From assembly GCF_000426685.1 (NCBI RefSeq), contig NZ_KE384553.1, forward strand, positions 104,656-168,655: a DNA stretch of 64,000 nt. Direction: 5' to 3'. Below, one piece after another: positions 54,540 through 64,000 of the stretch. Every line of letters begins with the position of its first letter. The first letter of the stretch is position 1. A program made the position numbers and the translations under genes. A model generated the notes under the pieces. It searched no databases. It was given only the letters and a program-made list of their open reading frames with translations, and had not been told where the DNA came from. This stretch comes from Solimonas flava DSM 18980 (GTDB lineage Bacteria; Pseudomonadota; Gammaproteobacteria; Nevskiales; Nevskiaceae).

Positions 54540-55667
54540 TCAGATCTGCAGCTGCAGGCCGATGCCGATCTGCGTCGAATCGCCCGCCGCGTGCGTGTAG
54601 TTGCTGTCGATGTAGAACAGGCTGATGCGTGCGTTGAATGTCTTGATCACGTAGTTGACGTCGAACTCGGTGGTGTTCAGGTCGACGTCCTGGCCGGGCA
54701 GGTCGTAGGTGTTCGAACCGTATTTTCCGAGCAGCTGGATCTGGCCGATACCGATCTTCTGCGGGAACAGATACGCGGCGAGGCCGAACCAGCCGTCGCT
54801 CGAATCGAGGCCGGCGGCGCTGTAGCCGTAGCCCGCGAACGGGAAGTCGTAGTGCGCGTATTCGCCTTCGAGGCTGACCACGCCGCCACCGGCGATCTTC
54901 TTTTCGAGCAGACCGTCGACCGTTACGCCCATGTCGCCATCGACGCCCTGTGCGGCGACGCCGAGCGCGAGGATGTCCTTGGCGCCGTAGTAGGTGCTGT
55001 TGAGGTAATAGCCCGACTCGGCGTCCCAGAAGTCGTATTGCACGCGGCCGGCGAGGACGACCTTGCTGCCGTCACCCGAAGCAGCGTTGGTCGACGGCAC
55101 ATCGAAGACGCCGGCCGACACTTTGAGCTTGTCGAAGTCGCCCCAGTAGGCGACGCCGTTGTCGCGGCCGGCGGCATAGAAGGGATAGCCGTCCTCGATG
55201 CCATCGACGGCGAAGCCCCAGTTGTTGGCGTAATACGGGCCGTGCAGGTTGGCGCGGTCGCTCGGCGGCAGGAAGCGGCCGGCCCAGATGTTCAGGCCCG
55301 GCGAGAACTCGAAGCGGCCGATCGCGTCGATCACCTGTACCTTGCTGTCGGCGGTGTCGGCGCCGTTGTACTCGGTGTTGAAGGTGAACTTGATCTGGTC
55401 GGTGACGGCGCCGCTGATGTAGAGGCGTGCGCTGTTCAGCGTGAAATCGTTCGGTTTTTCGTCGCTGCCCTCGACGTCGGTATTGGTGAAGCTGGTGCGC
55501 AGGCCGGCACCGATCGACAGCGGCGGCAGCGTGACGTCGGCGGCAAAGGCCGGCGCAGCGCCGCAGACGGCCGCCAGCAACGGCAGCCAGCGCGCGGCCT
55601 GCATCGCTATCGCGATCGGACGGCGTCGCGACGAGATCGCGGCCCCTTCCGTGGTCACATCGTTCAT
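54540..55667 (-). CDS. Outer-membrane porin of the urea operon
   Basis: 375 residues from ATG 55667 (GGGGA upstream). An atypically long signal region ends near AFA-AD. The mature protein alternates polar and aromatic residues in beta strands (LNSARLYISGAVTDQIKFTFNTEY split over strands, GRFLPPSDRANLHGPYY) and ends LQLQI, as in the phosphate-selective-porin-like or 'porin' class. As first gene of porin-urtABCDE it probably admits urea or short amides through the outer membrane. Confidence 0.85.
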   Translation of the reverse strand: MNDVTTEGAAISSRRRPIAIAMQAARWLPLLAAVCGAAPAFAADVTLPPLSIGAGLRTSFTNTDVEGSDEKPNDFTLNSARLYISGAVTDQIKFTFNTEYNGADTADSKVQVIDAIGRFEFSPGLNIWAGRFLPPSDRANLHGPYYANNWGFAVDGIEDGYPFYAAGRDNGVAYWGDFDKLKVSAGVFDVPSTNAASGDGSKVVLAGRVQYDFWDAESGYYLNSTYYGAKDILALGVAAQGVDGDMGVTVDGLLEKKIAGGGVVSLEGEYAHYDFPFAGYGYSAAGLDSSDGWFGLAAYLFPQKIGIGQIQLLGKYGSNTYDLPGQDVDLNTTEFDVNYVIKTFNARISLFYIDSNYTHAAGDSTQIGIGLQLQI

Positions 55668-55774
55668 CGTGTATCCCCTATGCATGAGTCCCACCCGGAC
55701 GAGAATTCGGCCGGTCGAATCGACGTTGATGACGACCGGGCAATTCAGGCTAGGCAGGCGACCGGGGGCGCGGT

Positions 55775-55791
55775 ATGGGGCATTTGACGTA
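55775..55791. promoter_or_regulatory. 17-bp direct repeat, copy 1
   Basis: ATGGGGCATTTGACGTA, 108 bp before the porin start. It differs by one base from copy 2 at 55867. Both lie between the divergent porin-urt operon and the two-component system and are candidate binding sites for its LuxR-type response regulator. Confidence 0.6.
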
Positions 55792-55866
55792 GCGCGGCAC
55801 TCGCTGCGGCGATGCGCTTTTCGCAGGCGTTTGGATCCACGCTAACGCTGTGCGGCCGCTCTGCCC

Positions 55867-55883
55867 ATGGGGTATTTGACGTA
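55867..55883. promoter_or_regulatory. 17-bp direct repeat, copy 2
   Basis: ATGGGGTATTTGACGTA, same orientation as copy 1, 92 bp from it. The rest of the 467-bp region (55668-56134) shows no gene. Confidence 0.6.
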
Positions 55884-56134
55884 AGGGCGCTGCCGGCGCC
55901 CGGTGCGATCATCGCCACGGACATTTCTCATCCCCGGCATAAGGCTTGTACGACATCGCCGGCCGGGTCTTGCGGAGCAGCGCGCACCGCCGCCGCGTGG
56001 CGCCGGCCTCGGCATCGGGTACGCTGCACAATGCAGGAGCCGGTGGCTCGCGCGTGCCGCCGGCATGCTGACGATGGCGGGAGGTTTGGCATACGCGTGC
56101 GCCTGACGCACGGCGACGGACGGAGCGACTCGGC

Positions 56135-59100
56135 GTGGGAGGGGGCGTGGCAACGAAGGGGGAATCGGGCGCGGCGGCGAAGGCGGGGGCGACGCCACGT
56201 CAGCGCATCGTTCGCGAACGGCGCCAGTACAACAAGTGGGCCGCGAGCCAGACGCTCGAGGACTACGCGCTGCGCTACACCGCCGAGAAGGCGCGCAAGC
56301 GCGGCTCGTTCGTCATCGCCAGCACCGCGCTCGGCGCGATCTCGTTCCTTGCCTGCGAGGCGATCGGCGGCAGTCTGACACTGCAGTTTGGTTTCGCCAA
56401 TGCGATGTGGGCGATCGCCGTGGTCTGTGCGCTGATGTTCGTCATCGGCCTGCCGATCGCGACCTATGCAGCGCGTTACGGTCTCGACATCGATCTGCTG
56501 ACGCGCGGCGCCGGCTTCGGCTACATGGGCTCGACGATCACCTCGCTGATCTACGCCTCGTTCACTTTCCTGCTGTTCTCGATCGAAGCCAGCATCATGT
56601 CGCAGGCCCTGCACATGGTGACCGGCATGCCGCTGTGGATCGCGCATCTGGTCAGCGCGCTGGTCATCATCCCGATCGCGATCTACGGCATCAGCCTGAT
56701 CAGCCGCGTGCAGCTGTGGACGCAGCCGGTATGGCTGATCCTGCAGCTCGCGCCGCTGGCCTGGCTGCTGATCTATCACCGTGACGAGCTGGCCGATCTC
56801 GGCCACTTCGGCGGCACGCACGGCAGCGCCGGCGGGGCGTTCGACATCTCGCTGTTCGCGATCGCCGCATCGACGCTGCTGTCGCTGCTGCCGCAGATCG
56901 GCGAGCAGGCCGATTACCTGCGTTTCCTGCCGGACCGTCGCCGCGTCGGCAACTGGCGCTGGTGGAGTGCGCTGCTGACGACCGGGCCGGGCTGGGTGTT
57001 CATGGGCGGCCTCAAGCTCGCTGCCGGCGGCCTGCTCGCGTACTTCGCGCTGCAGAACGGCGTGCCGGCCGAGGAGGCGGCGCAGCCGGTGCAGATGTTC
57101 TTCGTCGCCTTTCGCGAGATGCTCGGCTCGCCGACGACCGCGCTGCTGCTGACCGGCGTATTCATCGTCACCTGCCAGATCAAGATCAACGTCACCAACG
57201 CCTACGCCGGCTCGATCGCGTGGTCGAACTTCTTCTCGCGGCTGACGCACGCGCATCCGGGCCGCGTCGTCTGGCTGGTGTTCAACGTCCTGCTCGCGCT
57301 GCTGCTGATGGAGATCGGCATCGTGCGCGTGATCGAGGGCATCCTCGTGCTGTACGCGAACTTCGCGGTCGGCTGGATCGGCGCGCTGACGGCCGATCTC
57401 GTCGTCAATAAGCCGCTGAAGCTATCGCCGTCGTTCATCGAGTTCAAGCGTGCGCATCTGTACGACATCAATCCGGTCGGCGTCGGCAGCATGCTGGCGT
57501 CGATCGCCGTGTCGGCGGCGGCGTTCTTCGGTTGGTTCGGGCCGCTGCCGCAGGTGCTGTCGCCGTTCATCGGCTTCGGCGTCGCCTTCGTGCTGGCACC
57601 GCTGATCGCGATCGCCACGCGCGGCCGTTATTACCTCGCACGCCAGCCGGATGATCTTCCGGGCGAGCACGAAATCCGCTGCGTGATCTGCGAGAACCGC
57701 TTCGAGCGCAGCGACATGGCGATGTGCCCGGCCTACAGCGGGCCGATCTGTTCGCTGTGCTGCACGTTGGAAGCGCGCTGCCACGATGTCTGCAAGGAAG
57801 ACAGCCGCTTTGGCCAGCAGATCGCGCGCGTGCTCGGCAATATCCTGCCGCAGCGGCTCGGCCGCTCGGTGCGTCTGGCCAGCATCGGGCACTTCCTCGG
57901 CATCCTGTTCCTGTTCACGCTGGCGGTCGGCTGCCTGCTGTCATTCATCTACCTGCAGTACGCCGCCGTTGCGCCCGGGGCGCGCACGGTGATCGGCAAC
58001 ACGCTGTGGATCGTCTTCCTCAGCCTGCTGATCATCTCCGGCGTCGCTTCGTGGCTGCTGGTCCTCGCGCAAGAAAGCCGCAACGCCGCACTCGGCGAAT
58101 CGGCGCGGCAGACGACGATGCTGATGGACGAGATCGAAGCGCACGAGCGTACCGACGCCGCGCTGCAGAAAGCCAAGGAAACCGCCGAGGCGGCCAACGA
58201 GGCGAAGAGCCGCTACGTCGTCGGCATCAGCCACGAGATCCGCTCGCCGCTGAATTCGATCTACGGTTACGCGCAGCTGCTCGAACGCGAACCCGGCGCC
58301 CCGCCGCAGAGCGCGATCCGCGTGATCCGCCGCAGCGCCGAGCATCTGTCGAATCTGGTCGACGGCATGCTCGACATCTCCAAGATCGAGAGCGGCCAGC
58401 TGCGCCTCAAGCGCGACGATGTGCGTCTGCCGGAATTCCTTGAACAGATCGTCGACATGTTCCGTCTGCAGGCCTCGGCCAAGGGCATCGACTTCCGCTA
58501 CGAGCGCCCGGCCTGGTTGCCGCCGCTGGTGCACACCGACCAGAAGCGCCTGCGCCAGATCCTCATCAACCTGCTGTCGAACGCGATCAAGTTCACCGAC
58601 CGCGGCTACGCATCACTGACGGTGCGCTATCGCACGCAGGTGGCGGAGTTCGAGATCGCCGACAGCGGCATCGGCATCCGTCCGCAGGATCGCGAACGCA
58701 TCTTCATGCCGTTCGAGCGCGGCGGCATGCCCGGTGCGCGCGCCACGCCGGGCGCCGGTCTGGGTCTGGCGATCACCCGCGTCCTCGTGCAGATCATGGG
58801 CGGCGAGATCGCCGTGCACAGCACGCCGGGCGAGGGCAGCCGCTTTTCGGTGCGCCTGCTGCTGTCGGCGGCGACCCGGAACCAGCGCGCGACACCGCCG
58901 CGTCGGCGCATCGTCGGTTACGAGGGCGAACGCCGCCGCGTGCTGCTGGTCGACGACGATCCGGCGCATCTCGATCTGCTGCGCAATCTGCTCGCGCCGC
59001 TGGGTTTCGATCTGTTCACCGCGCGCGATGGCGAAGCCGCCGTCGAACTGGCACGGCAGTGCAGGCCGCAGTTGGCGACGCTCGATCTCGCGATGCCGGG

Positions 59101-59556
59101 CCTCGGCGGCTGGCAGGTAGCCGAGGCGCTGCGCGCGCTCGATCTGCCGACGCTGCGCATCATGATCGTCTCCGCCAATGCCTACGAGTTGCGCCGCGGT
59201 GGTGAAGCCGGCGAGGCGCACGACGCGTTCCTGACAAAGCCGCTCGACATCGATTTCTTCATGGACCGCATCGGCGCGCTGCTCGGTCTGAGCTGGCAGT
59301 ACGCCGACGATGTCGCCGCGCCGGGCCCGGAGCAGCCGTTCGTGGTGCCGCCGGGGTGCCGCCGCCATCTCGACGATCTGATTCAGCTCGGCCGCATCGG
59401 TCATGTGCGCGGCATTCAGGCCAAGCTGCGCGAGATCGAGGCTGAAGATTCGGCGCACGTGGTGTTCACGGCCAGCCTTCAGGAGATGGTCCTTCGCTTC
59501 GACCTCGGAGCCTACGCGCGCACGCTCGAAGCGGCGCGCAACGACGGAGCCGCTTC

Positions 59557-59560
<4 letters not shown>
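56135..59560 (+). CDS. Transporter-fused hybrid sensor histidine kinase/response regulator
   Basis: 1141 residues. Residues about 30-500 are an NCS1/CodB-like purine-cytosine-permease domain with about 12 helices. A cysteine cluster follows at 516-553 (CVICEN... CSLCC... CHDVC, eight Cys), then two more helices, a coiled coil, and a kinase core with the phosphoacceptor H700 in GISHEIRSPLNSIYGYA, an N box (LLSNAIKFTD) and a G box (GLGLAITRVL). A receiver follows (DDD at the acidic pocket near 936, phospho-Asp D984 in LDLAMPGLGG). The fused permease domain probably senses or transports a nitrogen compound, urea being suggested by the neighbours. GTG 56135; 56147 is an alternative. Overlaps the next gene (ATGA). 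Confidence 0.9.
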
Positions 59561-60486
<926 letters not shown>

Positions 60487-60510
60487 GCTGATCGGGCAAT
60501 CCGCTTCATC

Positions 60511-60594
60511 GTCATTGCGAGCGCAGCGAAGCAATCCGGCTGCACAGCTAGATTTGATCCCGGCACCGGATTGCTTCGCTGCGCTCGCGATGAC
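60511..60594. repeat. Palindromic repeat after the response-regulator gene
   Basis: GTCATTGCGAGCGCAGCGAA (60511 on) mirrored by TTGCTTCGCTGCGCTCGCGATGAC ending at 60594, with a short AT-richer centre. Same subfamily as 53102. In the 143-bp gap between convergent genes it may also terminate transcription in both directions. Confidence 0.85.
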
Positions 60595-60629
60595 GGATTC
60601 GGCGGGCCGCTATTGCCGACGAGCCTGTT

Positions 60630-62360
60630 CTACATCTCATCCAGCGCCGCGATGCGGTCGCGCATCTCCTGCAGCTCGGTGCAGCGCAGCAGCTCGGCGA
60701 CAGCGGCGCGCAGGCGGCCGACGTCGGCGTCGATGATGTTGCGCTTGATCTCCAGCACGCTGGCCGGATGCATCGAGAACTCGGTCAGGCCGAGGCCGAG
60801 CAGCAGCCGCGTATAGCGGGGATCGCCGGCCATCTCGCCGCACATCGCCACCGGGATGTCGGCGCCGGCGCCGGCTTCGATGGTGCGGCTGATCAGTTGC
60901 AGCACGGCCGGATGCAGCGGGTCGTACAGATAGTTGACCTCGTCGTCGACGCGGTCGATCGCCAGGGTGTACTGGATCAGGTCGTTGGTGCCGATCGAGA
61001 AGAAGCGGGCGTGGCGGGCGAGCATCGGCGAGGCCAGGGCCGCGGCCGGAACCTCGATCATCACGCCGATCGCGACGTCGTCGCCGATCTCGCGGCCTTC
61101 GCCGAGCAGTTCGTCGCGGGCGGCCGCGATCACGGCGCTGGCCTGACGCAGCTCCTGCAGGTTGGAGATCATCGGCAACATGATCTGCATGCGGCCGAGG
61201 CGCGAGGCGCGCAGCAGGGCGCGGACCTGGGTGCGGAACAGCTCCGGTTCCTTCAGGCACAGGCGGATCGCGCGCAGGCCGAGCGCCGGGTTGTTCGGCG
61301 TCGGCCCCGGCGAGCGGCCGGAGTCGACCTGCTTGTCGGCGCCGAGGTCGAGCGTGCGGATCGTGATCGGGCCGGACATCGCCGAGACGATGCGCGCGTA
61401 GGCGTCGAGCTGCTCGTCCTCGCTCGGCAGATCGGGGCGGTTCATGTAGAGGAACTCGGTGCGGTACAGGCCGACGCCTTCGGCGCCGTTCTCCTCCGCC
61501 ACCCTGGCGTCCTCCGGCAGCTCGATGTTGGCGAGCAGCTTCACGTGCACGCCGTCGCGCGACACCGCGGCGCGGCCGCGCAGGCGCACGAGGCCGGCGC
61601 GGTACTGCGCCTGGCGGCGCTGCTTGGCGCGATAGAAGTCGAGCGCGATGTCGTCCGGCGTCGCCAGCACGTGGCCGGCCTCGCCGTCGACGATGATCTC
61701 CTCGCCCTCGCGCAGCAGGCGGCGCGCGTCGCGCAGGCCGACGATCGCCGGAATGCCGAGGCTGCGCGCGAGGATCGCGGTGTGCGACAGCGGACCGCCA
61801 TACTCGGTGACGAAGGCGGCGACATGCTGCTGCGCGAGCAGGATGATGTCGGCCGGCGTGATGTCGTCGGCGACGGTGACGTAGGGCTCGGCGCCGCTCT
61901 TCTGCGGCAGCTGGCGCTCGGATTTGAGCAGCACGCGCTGGATGCGCGCGCAGACGTGCTCGACGTCGTCCTTGCGCGTGCGCAGGTACGGATCGTCCAT
62001 CTGCTCGAAGACGGCGATCAGCGCATCCTTGGTCTTGCGCAGCGCCGCTTCGGCGTTGATGTGCTGGTTGCGGATGTGCGCGACCGTGGTGTCGGTGATC
62101 GAGCGGTCATCGAGCATCAGGATATGCGTGTCGATGAAGGCGGCGATATCGCCCGGCGTGCCGGCCGGAATCTTCTCGCGCACCTCGCGCAGCTGCTCGC
62201 GGGCGCGGCGCTGGGCGCCGACGAAGCGCACGATCTCGCCTTCGATGTCGCCGGGGGCGAGCGTGCGCTCGGGAATGTCGAGTTCGCCCGCATGCAGCTT
62301 CTGCACGCGGGCGATGACGATGCCGCGCGAGACGCCGACGCCGGAAAGCCAGAGGCTCAT
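60630..62360 (-). CDS. ptsI: PTS enzyme I (phosphoenolpyruvate-protein phosphotransferase)
   Basis: 576 residues. The active-site His is H193 in GGPLSHTAILARSLGIPAIVG (split here as GGPLSHTAIL and ARSLGIPAIVG). The PEP-binding barrel shows EGVGLYRTEFLYMNR, IGVMIEVPAA and the catalytic-Cys motif PVAMCGEMAGD. No GAF domain, so it is EI rather than PtsP. With HPr and the mannose-type EIIA, and no sugar EIIBC, it belongs to a regulatory PTS. 10 bp after ptsH. Confidence 0.95.
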   Translation of the reverse strand: MSLWLSGVGVSRGIVIARVQKLHAGELDIPERTLAPGDIEGEIVRFVGAQRRAREQLREVREKIPAGTPGDIAAFIDTHILMLDDRSITDTTVAHIRNQHINAEAALRKTKDALIAVFEQMDDPYLRTRKDDVEHVCARIQRVLLKSERQLPQKSGAEPYVTVADDITPADIILLAQQHVAAFVTEYGGPLSHTAILARSLGIPAIVGLRDARRLLREGEEIIVDGEAGHVLATPDDIALDFYRAKQRRQAQYRAGLVRLRGRAAVSRDGVHVKLLANIELPEDARVAEENGAEGVGLYRTEFLYMNRPDLPSEDEQLDAYARIVSAMSGPITIRTLDLGADKQVDSGRSPGPTPNNPALGLRAIRLCLKEPELFRTQVRALLRASRLGRMQIMLPMISNLQELRQASAVIAAARDELLGEGREIGDDVAIGVMIEVPAAALASPMLARHARFFSIGTNDLIQYTLAIDRVDDEVNYLYDPLHPAVLQLISRTIEAGAGADIPVAMCGEMAGDPRYTRLLLGLGLTEFSMHPASVLEIKRNIIDADVGRLRAAVAELLRCTELQEMRDRIAALDEM

Positions 62361-62370
62361 GCGCGGGCGC

Positions 62371-62637
62371 CTAGTTTTCTTCGTCGAACTTGTCGGCGAT
62401 CAGCGCCGACAGCTCGTCGAGCGCCTGCTGCTCGTCCGACCCTTCGGCGATCAGGGTGATCTGCGAGCCCTTGGCGGCGGCCAGCATCATGACGCCCATG
62501 ATCGACTTGCCGCTCACCTCGCGGGCGTCCTTGCGCACGCGGATGTCGGATTCGAACTTGGAGGCCAGCGTCACCAGGCGCGCCGCGGCGCGCGCATGCA
62601 GGCCGAGCAGGTTGACGATCGTGACGGTACGTTCCAC
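62371..62637 (-). CDS. ptsH: HPr family phosphocarrier protein
   Basis: 88 residues. Phosphorylatable His14 lies in LLGLHARAAARL, and the regulatory Ser of the SGKSIMGVMML motif is kept (target of HPr kinase where present; hprK would lie beyond the window if it follows the usual order next to rapZ). It passes phosphate from EI to the EIIA encoded just upstream. Confidence 0.95.
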   Translation of the reverse strand: MERTVTIVNLLGLHARAAARLVTLASKFESDIRVRKDAREVSGKSIMGVMMLAAAKGSQITLIAEGSDEQQALDELSALIADKFDEEN

Positions 62638-62648
62638 GGAAGGTGTTC

Positions 62649-63053
62649 CTATGAGCCCGGCTCGGCCGGGTGGCTGACGACGATGCCGCGCGTGCCGCCT
62701 TCGACGGCGTTGCGGACCATCTCCGGCAGCGCGAGCTTGGGATAGTTGAAGATGCGCACCAGCATCGGCAGATTGACGCCGGCGATCACGGCGGTGCGCT
62801 CGTCGACGGTGAGCTTGTTGGCGATGTTGCTGGGTGTCGAGCCGAACGCGTCGGTCAGCATCAGGACGCCGGCGCCGGAGTCGAGCCGCTCGATCATCTT
62901 GCGGCCCTGGTTGATCAGCACCTCGTGCGCCTGCACGCGCCGCACTTCGAGCACGTCGGCGGCCAGCGGCAGCTCGCCCATCATGTCGCGCAGCGTGTCG
63001 AGCAGGTGGTGCCCGAGCTTGCCGTGCATGACCAGCAGCACGCCGACGCTCAT
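62649..63053 (-). CDS. PTS mannose-type EIIA protein
   Basis: 134 residues, one EIIA-Man domain. His10 in VGVLLVMHGKLG is the phosphorylation site, and LMLTDAFGSTPSNIA is the conserved second loop. ATG 63053 opens the domain exactly; the in-frame upstream sequence runs into rapZ and is not used. Without EIIB/EIIC partners its role is regulatory, as in the PTS of xanthomonads and betaproteobacteria. Confidence 0.93.
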   Translation of the reverse strand: MSVGVLLVMHGKLGHHLLDTLRDMMGELPLAADVLEVRRVQAHEVLINQGRKMIERLDSGAGVLMLTDAFGSTPSNIANKLTVDERTAVIAGVNLPMLVRIFNYPKLALPEMVRNAVEGGTRGIVVSHPAEPGS

Positions 63054-63108
63054 GCGCGGTTCCTGCGGCAGCGGCGACGGGGCGGGGACGAAGGAGGCGT
63101 CATGCGGA

Positions 63109-63996
63109 TCACGGAGTCTTGGCGCCGGCGTCGCCGAGGCGGGTCCACAGCTCGCGGTGGCGGATCGCGAGATTATCGAATCGGCCACGGAACGTCTCGC
63201 CGAGCTTCTCGACGAAGTAGACGCTGCGGTGCTGGCCGCCGGTGCAGCCGATCGCGACCGTCAGGTAGGCGCGGTCCTGCTTCTGGTATTCGGGCAGCCA
63301 GCGTTCGAGGAAGCCGCGGATGTCGGCGTACAGGCGCGCGGTGATGTCGTGCTGCTCCAGCCATTCGACGACCGGCGCGTCGCGGCCGGTGAGCTTGCGC
63401 AGCTCGGGCTGCCAGTGCGGGTTCGGCAGCGTGCGGATGTCGAACACGAAATCGGCGTCCTCGGGAATGCCGTTCTTGAAGCCGAACGACATGAACATCA
63501 GCGACAGCTTGCCGCCGCCGCCGGGCACCAGGCCCTGGATCTCCTCGCGCAGCGCGTGCAGGTTCTTCAGCGAGGTGTCGATCGTGGCATCGGCGGCATT
63601 GGCGATCGGCGCCAGCAGCTGGCGCTCCTGGCGGATCGCCTCGGTCAGCGAGCAGTCGCCCTGCGCGAGCGGGTGCCGGCGCCGGGTCTCGGAGTAGCGC
63701 TGCAGCAGCACCGAGTCGTCGGCGCGCAGGAAGATCACGCTGACTTCGATGCCCTGCGCGCGCAGCGACTCGAGGTATTTGGGGAAGCGGGCGATCTCGC
63801 GCGGGCTCTCACGCGCGTCGATGCCGATCGCGAGGCGTTCGTAGCGGCCGTCGCTGCGGCGCAGCGCGCGGCGGATGAACGGGCCGACCAGCTGCAGCGG
63901 CAGGTTGTCGATGCAGTAGTAGCCGATGTCCTCGTACTGCTTGAGGGCGACGGTTTTGCCGGCGCCGGACAGACCGCTGACGAAGACCAGTTTCAT
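63109..63996 (-). CDS. rapZ: RNase adapter protein RapZ
   Basis: 295 residues, complete within the window. Walker A GLSGAGKT is at residues 8-15 and the C-terminal RapZ signature IGCTGGQHRSVYF near 250 is intact. In E. coli RapZ binds the GlmZ/GlmY small RNAs and directs RNase E to control glucosamine-6-phosphate synthase. It heads the visible part of the rapZ-EIIA-ptsH-ptsI series, 55 bp before the EIIA gene. Confidence 0.96.
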   Translation of the reverse strand: MKLVFVSGLSGAGKTVALKQYEDIGYYCIDNLPLQLVGPFIRRALRRSDGRYERLAIGIDARESPREIARFPKYLESLRAQGIEVSVIFLRADDSVLLQRYSETRRRHPLAQGDCSLTEAIRQERQLLAPIANAADATIDTSLKNLHALREEIQGLVPGGGGKLSLMFMSFGFKNGIPEDADFVFDIRTLPNPHWQPELRKLTGRDAPVVEWLEQHDITARLYADIRGFLERWLPEYQKQDRAYLTVAIGCTGGQHRSVYFVEKLGETFRGRFDNLAIRHRELWTRLGDAGAKTP

Positions 63997-64000
63997 GGGC

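Overview
The window is high-GC DNA (about two thirds G+C by eye), densely coded and bacterial. It suggests a free-living gammaproteobacterium, perhaps of the Nevskiales/Xanthomonadales type. The grounds are a RapZ / mannose-type EIIA / HPr / EI block, a Pseudomonas-style five-step Hut pathway, a large TonB receptor and two DUF1302 outer-membrane proteins. The lineage is an inference; there is no rRNA or tRNA in the window.

Layout. 0-8.7 kb: the tail of a secreted lipase-like protein, a DUF1302 protein, a TonB-dependent receptor, a beta-propeller protein and a HisC-like aminotransferase. 8.8-17.0 kb: histidine utilisation. hutI-hutH-hutG-hutU-hutD run leftward and hutF-hutC run rightward from a shared AT-rich promoter. 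17.0-27.8 kb: a LysR regulator diverges from a long, tightly coupled operon. It encodes a triheme cytochrome c, a 38-codon small ORF, a sodium:solute symporter, a DUF1592-type cytochrome, a Tat-exported DUF1552 protein, two further secreted proteins and, after a gap, a stand-alone LuxR-type HTH. Its substrate is unknown.

27.9-31.0 kb holds housekeeping genes: a DUF218 protein, MAPEG, a VWA protein and an AlkA-like glycosylase. 31.0-36.1 kb looks like a quorum-sensing island. It has a LuxR-type receptor, a heme-oxygenase-like putative di-iron enzyme (HDO) and a FeeM/LuxI-like acyltransferase, then a GIY-YIG-like protein, a TetR regulator and a second LuxR paralogue of identical length. A lux-box-like 20-bp element precedes the HDO-acyltransferase pair. 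Two near-identical elements lie upstream of the DUF1302-DUF1329-YCF48-MMPL envelope operon at 38.5-45.7 kb. This is the best candidate for an undescribed system: a fatty-acyl signal made by an HDO plus a FeeM-like enzyme, sensed by LuxR proteins, controlling an envelope/export operon.

45.7-64 kb: MgtE, a GST and a small lipoprotein. Next comes a urea-uptake operon (porin-urtABCDE) that diverges from a two-component system, a transporter-fused hybrid kinase plus a LuxR-type response regulator. Twin 17-bp repeats lie between them. Last is the nitrogen PTS block (ptsI, ptsH, EIIA, rapZ). Several palindromic intergenic repeats are scattered between 33.5 and 60.6 kb.
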